Source of the DNA: Brooklawnia propionicigenes | Lineage (GTDB): Bacteria; Actinomycetota; Actinomycetes; Propionibacteriales; Propionibacteriaceae | Length of the DNA: 64,000 nt | Direction: 5' to 3' | NCBI RefSeq assembly: GCF_030297015.1 | Contig: NZ_AP028056.1 | Span: forward strand, 1,126,939 to 1,190,938 | Shown here: piece after piece, positions 17,507 through 26,516 of the stretch | Numbering within the stretch: position 1 is the first letter of the stretch | Layout of the letters: every line of letters starts with the position of its first letter | The notes under the pieces: generated by a model | What the model was told of the DNA's origin: nothing | The model's input: only the letters and a program-made list of their open reading frames with translations | Database searches by the model: none | Position numbers and translations under genes: made by a program

Positions 17507-18258
17507 GTCGGTTCCTTTCGGAGGAGGGCGAGGACGTTCTGGGCCGCCTTGAGCAGCGAGGCGGGCAACGGGTCGGGAGTCAGGCCGGTGACCTGCAAGC
17601 GTGAGTCGAGCGGGAAGTCGGCGATGTGCACGCGTGCCGGTATCCCGGCCGCGGCGACCTTGACCGGACGCGGCCACCGCTTGGTTGTGGGTCCCACGAC
17701 CACCCCGAGCGCGTCGCGGCCGAGGAGTTCGGCGCAGGACTCCAGGCGGCGGACCCCGGGCACGGTACCATTCGTGACGAGGACGACGTCGTCGAGCGTG
17801 CGCAGCACTGACCCCAGCCACCCGGCGCCCGGGCCTGACACGGTCGTCCAGTTGGTGTCGACGAACGTCCACTCGACCGCTGAACGGGTCGGAACCGGCA
17901 CGATCGCGTCGGTGCCGGTAGGGCGTTCCAGGAGGACGTCGCCACGGCTGCCGCGCCGCCACGGGCCCTCGGTCCCGAGTTCGGCATTGGCTGCGGCCGA
18001 GAAGCCGGACGCCAACGGGGAGCAGCACTCCACCACCCGCGCCGGCGCCGCGGCGGCGGTGGCCAGCGCGAGCGCCAGCGTGGACGTCCCCACTCCGCCG
18101 GCGCAGCCGACGACGGCGACCACCCGCTCACTGGGCACTGGCGTCCAGACTGTCGCAGCTCCCGGGGCCGCGGGGGTGGACCGGGGCCCAGGGGCGAACT
18201 CGCCGGCCTCGATCGCGCGCCACGCCTCGCGGAGTTCTGCCACGCTGTGCGCGGTCAC
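17503..18258 (-). CDS. ParA/MinD-like P-loop ATPase of the conjugation operon
   Basis: A 251-residue protein with the P-loop GCAGGVGTSTLALAL near residue 52. It has the KGGxGT-like pattern of MinD/ParA ATPases, with Ala in place of the signature lysine. It probably helps position or regulate the transfer machinery at the membrane. It starts with GTG at 18258, overlapping the preceding stop (GTGA), and its stop overlaps the pilin-like start. Proteins of this kind are common in SCO6880-type conjugation operons. Confidence 0.7.
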   Translation of the reverse strand: MTAHSVAELREAWRAIEAGEFAPGPRSTPAAPGAATVWTPVPSERVVAVVGCAGGVGTSTLALALATAAAAPARVVECCSPLASGFSAAANAELGTEGPWRRGSRGDVLLERPTGTDAIVPVPTRSAVEWTFVDTNWTTVSGPGAGWLGSVLRTLDDVVLVTNGTVPGVRRLESCAELLGRDALGVVVGPTTKRWPRPVKVAAAGIPARVHIADFPLDSRLQVTGLTPDPLPASLLKAAQNVLALLRKEPT

Positions 18259-18452
18259 GACGGGTCACCGCCCCGAGGCCGCCGGTCCAGCAGTCCGGAC
18301 AAGAGCATGGCCGGGGGCACCTTGGCCAGCTCACGCCGGGCCCGTTGAACGTCGCGGAGCCGGCGCAGGCAGCCGTCCAGATCGTCCAGGGTCTCCGGCT
18401 CCATGGCCGCGATCTTCAACAGGGCGGCCACCTCAGCCGGGGTGCTGGTCAT
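18255..18452 (-). CDS. Small helical protein of the conjugation operon
   Basis: A 65-residue charged protein (MTSTPAEVAALLKIAAMEPE) with predicted helices and no membrane segment. The strong ribosome binding site GGAGGTGA precedes the ATG, and the stop overlaps the GTG start of the ParA-like gene, which makes expression very likely. I recognise no family. Confidence 0.65.
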   Translation of the reverse strand: MTSTPAEVAALLKIAAMEPETLDDLDGCLRRLRDVQRARRELAKVPPAMLLSGLLDRRPRGGDPS

Positions 18453-18505
18453 CTCGGCGTCACCTCCGCCATCCCTAACGGGCCGCGCCCGTCATCGGTG
18501 GACAG

Positions 18506-19204
18506 TCAGCCGACGGCGTTCAGGTACTCCCCGGCGGCTTCGCTGAGGGCCGCCACGCAGCGAGCGGTGCGACGACGCACGGTCCGAGCGCACACGCCCC
18601 ACTCCTGGGCCACGACGGCGCTCAGCTGACGGCTCGACAGGCCAGCCACTCCGCCCTCACGGGCATGGCCATCGGCCTGGAGGCTCTTCGCGGCTTCGAT
18701 CAGACTGACCAGCAGTTCCCGGTCCTCGTCGGTGATGACGTCCTCGGCGCACGCCCAGGCGAGCAGTTCAGCCAACTCAGCTGCCGGGTCGTCGTCCTCC
18801 ACGAGCCGATCGTCGGTCGGGTCGACGGGCCCCAGCGAGACGGTCGAGAGCCGGCGCGGCACGTGGTGCGTCGAAGCGCCGCAGTCCAGTAGCACCCCCT
18901 CACGCAGCTGACCGGCGACCTTCGCCGCCACCCAGTGCGGACGCCGCCACGGCAGCCCGCGGACCTCCACCCACAACTGCGCGGCCAGCACCTCGTCCAC
19001 CCGATCATCAGCCAGTCCCAACCGGCGGCGCACGCGCAGGGCCGTCGGGAGCAGGAGCCACGCGAGCACCAGCGCTGCCTCCCGGTCGTCGCCGCCGTCG
19101 AACGCCGCCAACCGGGCCAGGCCGAGCAGGACATCGTTGGCGACCGCGGGATCGGCCGCTCGCCTCCAGGCGTCCAGCCCGGCCGGGTCGTCAACGACCC
19201 CCAA
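18506..19204 (-). CDS. Sigma-70-like / HTH regulator heading the conjugation operon (probably truncated by an amber codon)
   Basis: As written the frame can only start at a TTG (19204), giving 232 residues. The middle part (DEVLAAQLWVEVRGLPWRR then VAAKVAGQLREGVLLD) resembles sigma-factor region 2, and the C-terminus (LSSRQLSAVVAQEWGV followed by RTVRRRTARCVAAL) is a helix-turn-helix like region 4. This looks like the sequence-specific regulator that heads many actinobacterial conjugation operons. Directly upstream in the same frame, after a TAG at 19223-19225, lies MKITEMLGLQDERMASVVK with a proper ATG and ribosome binding site. The full gene was therefore probably 18506-19297 and is now interrupted by one amber codon. 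Confidence 0.6.
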   Translation of the reverse strand: MGVVDDPAGLDAWRRAADPAVANDVLLGLARLAAFDGGDDREAALVLAWLLLPTALRVRRRLGLADDRVDEVLAAQLWVEVRGLPWRRPHWVAAKVAGQLREGVLLDCGASTHHVPRRLSTVSLGPVDPTDDRLVEDDDPAAELAELLAWACAEDVITDEDRELLVSLIEAAKSLQADGHAREGGVAGLSSRQLSAVVAQEWGVCARTVRRRTARCVAALSEAAGEYLNAVG

Positions 19205-19222
19205 CCGGGGCTCGAAGGCGAC

Positions 19223-19297
19223 CTATCCTGCCCAGTGTTCCTTGACGACGGACGCCATCCGCTCGTCCTGCAAACCCAACATCTCGGTGATCTTCAT
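19223..19297 (-). pseudogene. Detached N-terminus of the regulator, ended by an in-frame TAG
   Basis: The ATG at 19297 has a good ribosome binding site (GGAAGGA, 9 bases upstream) and encodes 24 residues, MKITEMLGLQDERMASVVK and five more, before TAG. Reading through the TAG continues VAFEPRLGVVDDPAG straight into the regulator without a frame change, so this is the natural start of the downstream gene. Translation of the rest would need readthrough, suppression or reinitiation at a TTG. Confidence 0.6.
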
Positions 19298-19380
19298 TGC
19301 CGTGGTCCTTCCGCGTGGGTACGCGGGAAGATCACCAATCGGACGTTGTTCCTTTCGTAGTCCACAGGGCTTCGCGGCAT
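19294..19380 (-). CDS. Possible 28-residue leader peptide overlapping the regulator start
   Basis: An ATG at 19380 opens a 28-codon frame containing VDYERNNVRLVIFPRTH whose TGA overlaps the regulator ATG (ATGA), the same coupling used throughout the operon. No clear ribosome binding site precedes it. It may be a leader peptide, or the remnant of a longer upstream gene. Confidence 0.3.
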   Translation of the reverse strand: MPRSPVDYERNNVRLVIFPRTHAEGPRQ

Positions 19381-19572
19381 CGAACCGCGACCCACGACGC
19401 GGCCAACACCGACCCAAGCGCCTAGTCGGCACCGTGTTGCCCCGCGTAGCCCCTGACACGCCCGGCCTGAGGCTGGAGATGCGCTAGCGCGTGAGAAGTC
19501 GGCCTGGCCCTTTACGGAAGCAACCAGGCGGCCACACCGGCCACGTGCGGAAAGGTTCGCGATAATCAGCGG
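19298..19572. promoter_or_regulatory. Divergent promoter region of the conjugation operon
   Basis: This 275-base region separates the minus-strand conjugation operon from a plus-strand gene, so it should hold the operon promoter. An inverted repeat CCGCGTGGGTACGCGG (19311-19326) lies 14-29 bases before the regulator ATG and could be an operator or leader hairpin. I cannot assign a confident -10/-35 pair. Confidence 0.35.
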
Positions 19573-20976
19573 GTGAAGAACGTGATCGGGCCCGGCGGCG
19601 TGCGGTATCCGGTCACGCCAGACATCGAGCGGTTCCTGCGCTCGATGGACCGTGATGCGCTGCAGTCGCTGGTACTCGAGATGGCGGGATACAGCCCCGA
19701 GGCCATGCGATCGCTGCAGCTGCGCGCCACACCCGAGGACGAACCGACCGCCTCCGAACTCCTGGCGGCCGTCGACGCAGCGCTAGCCGGAGTCGACCTC
19801 GACTACCACGACCCCTTCTACGAAGACGTCGACGACGGCGTCCAAGGAGTCGAGGAGTCCGTCGACGAACTGGAGCGGCACCTCGACGGCGGCGCCCACC
19901 CCGTGGTGCGACGAGTGCTCCAGCACCTACTCACCCGGCTCGGCGACCTGGCCCGGGACGCCGACAACGCGGACGCCCTGCTCGAGGTGGCCGAACGAGC
20001 GTCGGCACTGTTCGGCCGCGCGGCCGAAGGGCACCCCGACCCGGTCACCCTCGCCCGCTGGGTGGTCGACTTCCGGGTCGAGTACGGCGGCTGGCCATCG
20101 CTCGCACTGGACGCCGTGGCCCACGCGTTCGACGAGCCCGCCTGGGACGCCTACCGCACTAGTGTCGCGACCTTCGGCGGCGGTGGACCGGCAGCCGACC
20201 CCTACCGCAGCGAGATCGACCACATGCTGCTGGAACTGGCCGACCACGACGGCGACGTTGACCGGGCCGTCGCCCTGCTGTCCGGAGGTGACCACCCGTA
20301 CTACCGGGAGATCGTCCGGCGGCTGCGCGACGCCGGACGGCCGGCTGACGTCCTCGCGTGGCTGGACCGAGCAGTCACCCAAGGCTGCGTGGATGTCGCC
20401 TGGCGGGCGGGACCCTCGATCGTGCCCGTCGAGGACGCCGTCGACGCCTACCTGGAGGGTGGGCGTCCGGAGGCCGCCCTCGCGATCGCGCGGACGCTGT
20501 TCGACCGTGACCTCAGCGTGGACGCGTTCAGGTTGCTGATCTCCGTGGCGGAACGGTGCGGATCTGAGGATGAACAACGCACGTGGGCGTTCGAGCAGGC
20601 CACCCTGCGGGCGCACAGCAGCGGCGGCGCCCACCTCGTCAGGCTCCACCTCGCCGACGGGAACGTCACGTGCGCGTGGGAGGCGGCGGATGCCTTCGGC
20701 GCCGGCCACGCGTGGCGCGAACTGGTGGACGCCTCGGAAGACGACTTCCCGCTCCGGGCGGGCCGCCTGTGCCTGGCTCAGGTACTGGAGTCCCTCACCA
20801 CACCCGACTCCAAGCGGTACCCGGCCATCGTCGATCTCCTCGTCAAGGCACGCGCCCTCTACGACACGGCAGGCCACCGAGCCGAGGCGGACGCCGAGAT
20901 CGTCCGCTTGCGCGAGGTCTACCGCCGCCGCCCCGCCCTGATGTCGGCCATGAACCGGGCCGGGCTGTCCTCCTAA
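19573..20976 (+). CDS. DUF6880-like repeat protein of unknown function
   Basis: The GTG start gives a 467-residue soluble protein. The N-terminal 60 residues (FLRSMDRDALQSLVLEMAG) resemble the start of SWIM-zinc-finger-associated proteins, and the rest is made of helical pairs such as YGGWPSLALDAVAHAFDE and later TPR-like stretches (ACAWEAADAF-like units), as in DUF6880. No catalytic motif is visible. It is transcribed away from the conjugation operon and starts the accessory block that ends with the Hachiman-like pair. A role as scaffold or sensor is possible but unproved. Confidence 0.6.
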   Translation: MKNVIGPGGVRYPVTPDIERFLRSMDRDALQSLVLEMAGYSPEAMRSLQLRATPEDEPTASELLAAVDAALAGVDLDYHDPFYEDVDDGVQGVEESVDELERHLDGGAHPVVRRVLQHLLTRLGDLARDADNADALLEVAERASALFGRAAEGHPDPVTLARWVVDFRVEYGGWPSLALDAVAHAFDEPAWDAYRTSVATFGGGGPAADPYRSEIDHMLLELADHDGDVDRAVALLSGGDHPYYREIVRRLRDAGRPADVLAWLDRAVTQGCVDVAWRAGPSIVPVEDAVDAYLEGGRPEAALAIARTLFDRDLSVDAFRLLISVAERCGSEDEQRTWAFEQATLRAHSSGGAHLVRLHLADGNVTCAWEAADAFGAGHAWRELVDASEDDFPLRAGRLCLAQVLESLTTPDSKRYPAIVDLLVKARALYDTAGHRAEADAEIVRLREVYRRRPALMSAMNRAGLSS

Positions 20977-21132
20977 GACCCTGTAGGCCGGTCACCTCGG
21001 GATCACGCGCCTGGATCCGCGAGCCAGAGCTCAGGATCGGGTCGGGCCCGTTGCAGTGTCGTTTGTCGTTGCCAGCCTGCCGCCTGAGCTCGCATGCTGT
21101 TCAGGACGAGAGATTCGCAGGTGATCTCGGGT

Positions 21133-21696
21133 TCACAGAGGACGCTGACCCGTTCCGTCTTCACGCACCTCAGCCTTGAGCGGCCTGGCCAATTGCCACC
21201 CTGCCGGCTCTTCGCGTAGGACCTCGGCCACGGTTTCTTCCGACCCGGCGCCATCTCGCCGGTAGACGGTGATCTTGTCACCGGCCTGGATGTTCTTGGC
21301 CCGGATGACCCATTCGGAGTTGAGTTGGCGCCACGTAGCGCGCGGAGGCATCGGGGAATACTTGCCCGGGTCTCGCCGACCTGACTTGCCCGGAACTGGA
21401 ACTGGAAGCAAAGTAACGTCCTCGTACCATGACTGGCTTCCAGGGCGCCCAGTCACAGCTTCCCAGAGGGCGTTGACCGTCAGCTTGTCTTCGTCCACGC
21501 CCTCTGTGAGACCCGGTCCGACCAAGCCAACCCAACCGTTTCCCGCCTTCACTACGGTGAAGCCGGCTGGAATGGCGTGCGCCTCGACCCAGTCCTTCCC
21601 ACAGGTGCAGTGGCGGTGATAGCGGACCCACTTTGACTGCAGGGCCTCGTAGACGAGGCGGTCACCATAGCGACCCCCTCTGGTGAAACCAGACAT
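21133..21696 (-). CDS. Hypothetical protein
   Basis: About 187 residues from the ATG at 21696 (MSGFTRGGRYGDRLVYEALQ); an earlier in-frame start at 21747 would add 17. A CTCG motif and an aromatic-rich segment (SKWVRYHRHCTCGKDWVEAH) suggest a small metal-binding or nucleic-acid-binding start. The end is basic and charged. No membrane segment is seen. I do not recognise a family. It stands alone between convergent and divergent neighbours, in a stretch that looks less GC-rich than the conjugation genes. Confidence 0.5.
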   Translation of the reverse strand: MSGFTRGGRYGDRLVYEALQSKWVRYHRHCTCGKDWVEAHAIPAGFTVVKAGNGWVGLVGPGLTEGVDEDKLTVNALWEAVTGRPGSQSWYEDVTLLPVPVPGKSGRRDPGKYSPMPPRATWRQLNSEWVIRAKNIQAGDKITVYRRDGAGSEETVAEVLREEPAGWQLARPLKAEVREDGTGQRPL

Positions 21697-21936
21697 GGAC
21701 ACAGTATCGACGCCCACGCCCGCACTGAGGCCGTTTGTCCGGCCCATCCTCTGGATCGGTCAACAGTCTGCCGCTTGGGTCCAGATGTCGCTGGCTCAGG
21801 AGGCGGGCAGCTCTCGCCCGCTGGGGTAGATGGGGGCGCGGCTCAACTCGTGCGCAATCGCTCTTGAGGCCCCGGTGCTGGCCGACGTGCAAGCGCTCAG
21901 CGCCGCTTCTCCCGGTCGGATCGCTACCCTCAACGT

Positions 21937-23304
21937 ATGGCAGGGACGTTCAACATTGTCCGCGAGGTTGTCGGTGCGCAGGCTGGACCAGACCTTGTTC
22001 AGGGCGTTGAGGCACTGTCCTCCCGCCAGATCGATTCGCTGGCCGAAGCGATCCTTGATGACCCGAGGCCTCCGGCACTACCACCAAAGCCGGTGACGGA
22101 GATCTGGCCCTTGATACCGCTTCGCTCGTCGTTGTTCTTCGATCAGCTGAATCATGAATCTCCGGCGACGGGTTATGGGGCGGCGGGGATCAGGCTCTCG
22201 GCGGCAACCGACCTGCGACTTCGGGGTACCGGCATCTTCTCCGATGGAATAATGAGGGCGCTTCTCTATTGCCATGGGCTGTTGATTGAGGACCCGCTGA
22301 GCCATGCCGCCGAGATGCATCTCGGCTCGCCCAAGGAGGTCAGGGACGTCTCTCGACTATCCCTTTCGGCCGCGGCCGCATCAATGTCTGAGATCGCGGA
22401 GTTGTTGGATGAGGAGATCGTCCAGGTGTTCTACACGGGCGGTAAAGAGCTCGAGGCCGCGGGTGCACTTGGCGGGGCGATGATGGAGGCACTCACCACT
22501 GAAGGAACCTCCTACAGCATCGAGGAACTATGGAGCCAATTTGAGGTGGAATTCATAACTGGGTTGAGCACGCCCCTACAGCAGTTGTGGAAGGAGATCC
22601 GCGGAGGCAACCGGAGCCCGAGTTTGGACCTTCTTCATCAGGCGATCGATGCAGGAGACGCTGGGCTCGCCGATGTCTTCGTTGATGTGGTGAGGATCCT
22701 CAACCCCCGCAACATCGTGGAGAACGCAGTCACAAGCACGGCATGCACCCTGGCTGCCATTGAGATGCTTGGAGGCTCAGCCGACCTACTGTGTGCATCG
22801 CCCCTGATGGAGCGGCTCATCTTTCTTGGCGCACCCGATCCAGCGCAGGAACTACGCGTTCATGAACTCGCCCGAGCCTCCGTCCCCAACATCGGGGAGC
22901 TTCTGGCGAGCGATCTGGTTGCGATTCGGCACGCTAGCGATGCGCTCGCGACTTGGCGTGCCGACCTCGCTTCAGCGCTTGACTACGCCACTCGAGCCAG
23001 GCGAGAGGGTGTCGACCACGCCACCATCCAGCAAGGAATCTCGGAGATGGTTGAACAAGCTCGGAACGCGCTCCTGAGAGAGGCTCGCAATACTCGAGTG
23101 CTCTCTCGTCAGAACCAGGTCAGCTTCGTTGCTGGCGCCTTGGGAGGTGCAGGCGGTAGCGCCGTTGGCGGCACGCTGGCCGGCATCGCGGGGGGCGCCG
23201 GCGCCGGGCTCTTCGCGGCCCTCATGCAGGCACTGGGCAGCCGCCGCGGCGTCCCGGGCTTCCTTGATCGTCACTACGTGGCCTTCGCCGAGGAAGGGTC
23301 CTGA
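21937..23304 (+). CDS. Unrecognised 455-aa protein with a C-terminal glycine-zipper membrane segment
   Basis: The ATG at 21937 follows a TACCCT hexamer by a few bases, compatible with a leaderless transcript. Most of the protein is soluble and helical. Near residue 390 it turns into a Gly/Ala-rich hydrophobic stretch with repeated GxxxG spacing (VAGALGGAGGSAVGG and GIAGGAGAGLFAAL), long enough to enter a membrane, followed by a short basic tail. A long helical body with a terminal glycine zipper is seen in some membrane-disrupting effectors, so a toxin or abortive-infection role is possible; this is inference. It lies next to the Hachiman-like pair but on the opposite strand. Confidence 0.55.
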   Translation: MAGTFNIVREVVGAQAGPDLVQGVEALSSRQIDSLAEAILDDPRPPALPPKPVTEIWPLIPLRSSLFFDQLNHESPATGYGAAGIRLSAATDLRLRGTGIFSDGIMRALLYCHGLLIEDPLSHAAEMHLGSPKEVRDVSRLSLSAAAASMSEIAELLDEEIVQVFYTGGKELEAAGALGGAMMEALTTEGTSYSIEELWSQFEVEFITGLSTPLQQLWKEIRGGNRSPSLDLLHQAIDAGDAGLADVFVDVVRILNPRNIVENAVTSTACTLAAIEMLGGSADLLCASPLMERLIFLGAPDPAQELRVHELARASVPNIGELLASDLVAIRHASDALATWRADLASALDYATRARREGVDHATIQQGISEMVEQARNALLREARNTRVLSRQNQVSFVAGALGGAGGSAVGGTLAGIAGGAGAGLFAALMQALGSRRGVPGFLDRHYVAFAEEGS

Positions 23305-23522
23305 GTAGTTCGCTGTCAGGGTCTCGATCCAGATGTCCCAGCCGCACGGCCGGCGTCGCCAGCGGGCGCGAAGGGGCGCGCTCGGTCCACCACCCGACGC
23401 CCCTGTGTCCCCGGCCGCTTCCCGAAACACCGCTATCTCCGAATGACCGTCGGGGGTAGAGCCTCAGCCGTGACGGCCGTCCAACCAGCGACAGGGCTGA
23501 GAGGCTACTGGGCTGCCTGAGG

Positions 23523-26516
23523 CTACGCCTCCCGCGACTGGGAGAGACCGAGGTCGCGCGCGGTTCTCTGGTAAACGAACTGACCTAGGTCGTCGCGCCA
23601 CCTACCCGGGTCGCGCTGCACCAGCGCACGGGCGACATCGCGTTCCGACAGAAGGCCGTTGCGTGGATCCACCATGGCAGGATCATCGCCAAGGAGGTTC
23701 GCAGCCCTACGGTGCCTCAGCCCGTCGACCATGAGGTTACGAGCCGGTAGGGAGTGGACACCGTAGCGGATGAAGTCGGGCAACATCGCAACCGCCGGGG
23801 CCAGGCCCGGATCTGAATCGGCCAGCAGCTTGCCCAGAACAACGACCGCTTGCTCGACCAGGGTGCTGAATGCGTAAGAAACGGCGCCAGTGTGGATACG
23901 CAGCAGACGGTCGACGTCACTCTTCATCTCCACGGACATCTGAGCGAACGTCTGTCCAGCCAGCCACCGTCGCAACTGCTCGAGAAGGTCTCCGGGGTCG
24001 GGGAGCTGAGTGGTTGGGATGAGTTCCTTGTCTGGGTAGGCGTCACGGAGCGCATCGCCGAAGTCGGGCTGACGCCAGGCCCAAGCAAGTAGCACCGAGA
24101 GAAGCTCGACGTCGTCAGGGTCCTCCACGGTTCCCCAACGGTCGAAAGCTGGCGCCAGTGAATCCGCGATGGAGTCAATCACGCGCGCCTTGACCCCAGT
24201 GCCCACCGCCCAGCTCGCTCGGCCGCTGGTCCGCAGCCCGCTTAGCCGTTCGGCGCGCAGCGCGAACACAGTCTCCAATGCGGAGCGCCCGTCTTCATCT
24301 GACCGCTGCCAACCGTAGGTGCTCGAGGCCAGCGATGCTGCGACTCTACGGAACTCCTCATCACCCATGTCCTCGCGAAGCAACTCGATGAGGTTGGCAT
24401 CGATACCGTCCACCAACGGGTATAGCCAGGAGGTTGCCTCCAGAGCGAGATTGTCTAGGTTGCGATTGCTCGAGGCGAGCACTCGGACCAGGTGCTCGAT
24501 GTTCTTCAGAAGCGCGCCCTCGACAGGCTCGCCAATTGCACCTTCGGCAACGTGGTCGATGATGTCCCACTGGTTGTCGTTCACGCAGATGACGAGGCCC
24601 TTCGTGGCGCTACCGGGGCGTCCTGCTCGGCCCACGAGGTTGCGGATCTCGCGAGCCAGCATCGGCACGATGGTTCCCTCGGCAGTCGAGATCTGAGTCG
24701 TGTAAACGACCAGCGTCCGGATCGGCAGGTTCACCCCTTCGGCAAGCGTGCTCGTGCACAGGACCATCCGGACATTACCCGCAGCCACGATTTCCTCGAA
24801 GACATCGCGCGTCTCCTGAGGAATATCTCCGTGGTGAACCACAGCGCCCGCAGCTAGAGCAGTCGTTCCTACCCATGAATTTCCGTACTCGACCATCAGA
24901 TACGTGCCGATATCGGCGAGCAGGTCCTCGCCGGTGACGAACTCAGCGGGCTTCGGCATTGATAGCGGGACAGCGAGTTGGTCGGCGAGTTCCTCAGCGA
25001 GCGAGATGACGCCTTGGGTTCCCCGCTTGGTCCGGGTGAACACCGCAACAGTGCCCAAGGGCAACGCCTTCCGGGCCGCCGCGATGGCGTGCGTCTTGTA
25101 GGAGTCAAATTTGTAGGTGCGGTGTCGCTTCGTTGTCTCGTTGAAGTACTCGAAGTCACTCACGGAGATGAAGTCGGGGATGCTGCGGGTCGGCAGGTTC
25201 GTCCCTGACGGTGCGCGTATTTCGAGAGCCAGACGCATGTTGCGACCAGTTCCTTTGTTGCGACGCAGCACCGAGTACTCGGCTCCGGCCGGACGGAACT
25301 CCGATCGCACCACCGTCTCCTCAGAGCCGCCCAGCCAGGCGTTGATCTCCTCAATATTGGGGACGACCGCAGAAACGAACACCGTCCGAGGCGCGCTTGG
25401 TGTGCGTGCACGGAACCTTGCCAGAAGAAGCTCCAGCCCCACACCTCGTCCCTCCGCGTCGAGCAAGTGTCCCTCGTCGCACACCAACAGCGAGATGCGT
25501 TCAGCGAACTCCGGCGCACTGCCGAGCAGACCCGCCATCGCCTCCGGCGTCGCGATTACGGCGCGAATGGTGTCAAGGTCTTGCGTCTCTTCAGGGGTAG
25601 GCACCGTGCCGCCGTACACAGTCCTGGTCCCAAGCCCCATCTGTGTCAGCCGCCTACCCATGGTCGTACGCAGTTCGCGGGCCAGCGAGCGGTAGGGAAC
25701 GAGAAGTGCCGCGACATCATCCGGCCGGCCGACCAGGTGGTCGTAGATGAGGGTCTCGGTGAGCGCCGTCTTTCCTGCCCCCGTCGGCATCTGCATCGAG
25801 TACGTGCGATCCGTACCCAGCAAGCCCGCTTCGATGGCTTCGATCTGAGAGGGGAAGAAGTCCCACACTGGAGGCCGGCGCTCCAGCAACGACTTCACAA
25901 GGGGTGTCCACCTCTCCGAGTCGCCGTCGGGCAAGACAGCTCGGATGTTGCTGTCATGGAACCGGTCGAGAAGAGCAGCCAGCAGGCGCGCTGAGACCCA
26001 CTCGTCAGGTCCCAACTGCAGGGCAAGCTCAGCGGTGCGTTTGGCGGTGGCCAGCACGGCGCTGATCTCGTCGGAGTTGCCGTCTGCCAGCGCATCCAGC
26101 AATGCGGCAACTTGGGGAGACTGAATCGGCCGGCGTCGCGCAAGCAGGTCGTAGCAGGCACGAAATGCGTCGACATCCCAGAGTCCCGGCTGCGCACGAT
26201 TCATCGTCAGGTAGGCCGATGCGGACATCCCGCCCAAGTAGTAAGCAGACGCAGAGTAGAAGAACGCGTCTGCCTGAGTTCGCCCCCTCCACTGCGACGC
26301 GACCAGCGCGAGCCCGTTCCCGACGGAAGCCCAGTCGCGTTGGTCGGAGACCTCGGACGTCCGTAACAGATCGAACAACTCGCTCACCAGTGTTGCGTAG
26401 AGGTCCAGGAGACGACCCTCCTGGTATTGCAGGTCTGGCAAGGGGCTAAGCGCAAACGAAGCGACGCTCTGTCGTGTGTCAGCGTCAGCGATCCAGCGGC
26501 TCAACCGCGCCCTCAA
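23523..26516 (-). CDS. Ski2-like DEAD/DEAH helicase, HamB-like (Hachiman)
   Basis: A 997-residue superfamily 2 helicase. Walker A is MPTGAGKTA (about residue 245), motif II is CDEGH (about 346), and the RecA2 half shows CTSTLAEGVNLPIRTLV and REIRNLVGRAGRPG (motif VI, about 625). The layout, the N-terminal helical extension of about 240 residues and the long C-terminal part fit the HamB helicase of Hachiman, which tracks and unwinds damaged or foreign DNA with the HamA nuclease. The TTG start overlaps the stop of the HamA-like gene (TTGA). Other two-gene nuclease/helicase systems such as AbpAB remain possible. Confidence 0.65.
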   Translation of the reverse strand: MRARLSRWIADADTRQSVASFALSPLPDLQYQEGRLLDLYATLVSELFDLLRTSEVSDQRDWASVGNGLALVASQWRGRTQADAFFYSASAYYLGGMSASAYLTMNRAQPGLWDVDAFRACYDLLARRRPIQSPQVAALLDALADGNSDEISAVLATAKRTAELALQLGPDEWVSARLLAALLDRFHDSNIRAVLPDGDSERWTPLVKSLLERRPPVWDFFPSQIEAIEAGLLGTDRTYSMQMPTGAGKTALTETLIYDHLVGRPDDVAALLVPYRSLARELRTTMGRRLTQMGLGTRTVYGGTVPTPEETQDLDTIRAVIATPEAMAGLLGSAPEFAERISLLVCDEGHLLDAEGRGVGLELLLARFRARTPSAPRTVFVSAVVPNIEEINAWLGGSEETVVRSEFRPAGAEYSVLRRNKGTGRNMRLALEIRAPSGTNLPTRSIPDFISVSDFEYFNETTKRHRTYKFDSYKTHAIAAARKALPLGTVAVFTRTKRGTQGVISLAEELADQLAVPLSMPKPAEFVTGEDLLADIGTYLMVEYGNSWVGTTALAAGAVVHHGDIPQETRDVFEEIVAAGNVRMVLCTSTLAEGVNLPIRTLVVYTTQISTAEGTIVPMLAREIRNLVGRAGRPGSATKGLVICVNDNQWDIIDHVAEGAIGEPVEGALLKNIEHLVRVLASSNRNLDNLALEATSWLYPLVDGIDANLIELLREDMGDEEFRRVAASLASSTYGWQRSDEDGRSALETVFALRAERLSGLRTSGRASWAVGTGVKARVIDSIADSLAPAFDRWGTVEDPDDVELLSVLLAWAWRQPDFGDALRDAYPDKELIPTTQLPDPGDLLEQLRRWLAGQTFAQMSVEMKSDVDRLLRIHTGAVSYAFSTLVEQAVVVLGKLLADSDPGLAPAVAMLPDFIRYGVHSLPARNLMVDGLRHRRAANLLGDDPAMVDPRNGLLSERDVARALVQRDPGRWRDDLGQFVYQRTARDLGLSQSREA

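Noticed and set aside
6359-19297. A relaxase or coupling protein within the conjugation operon
   Set aside because: No relaxase histidine motif or FtsK/VirD4-type protein was found in the window; they may lie left of it.
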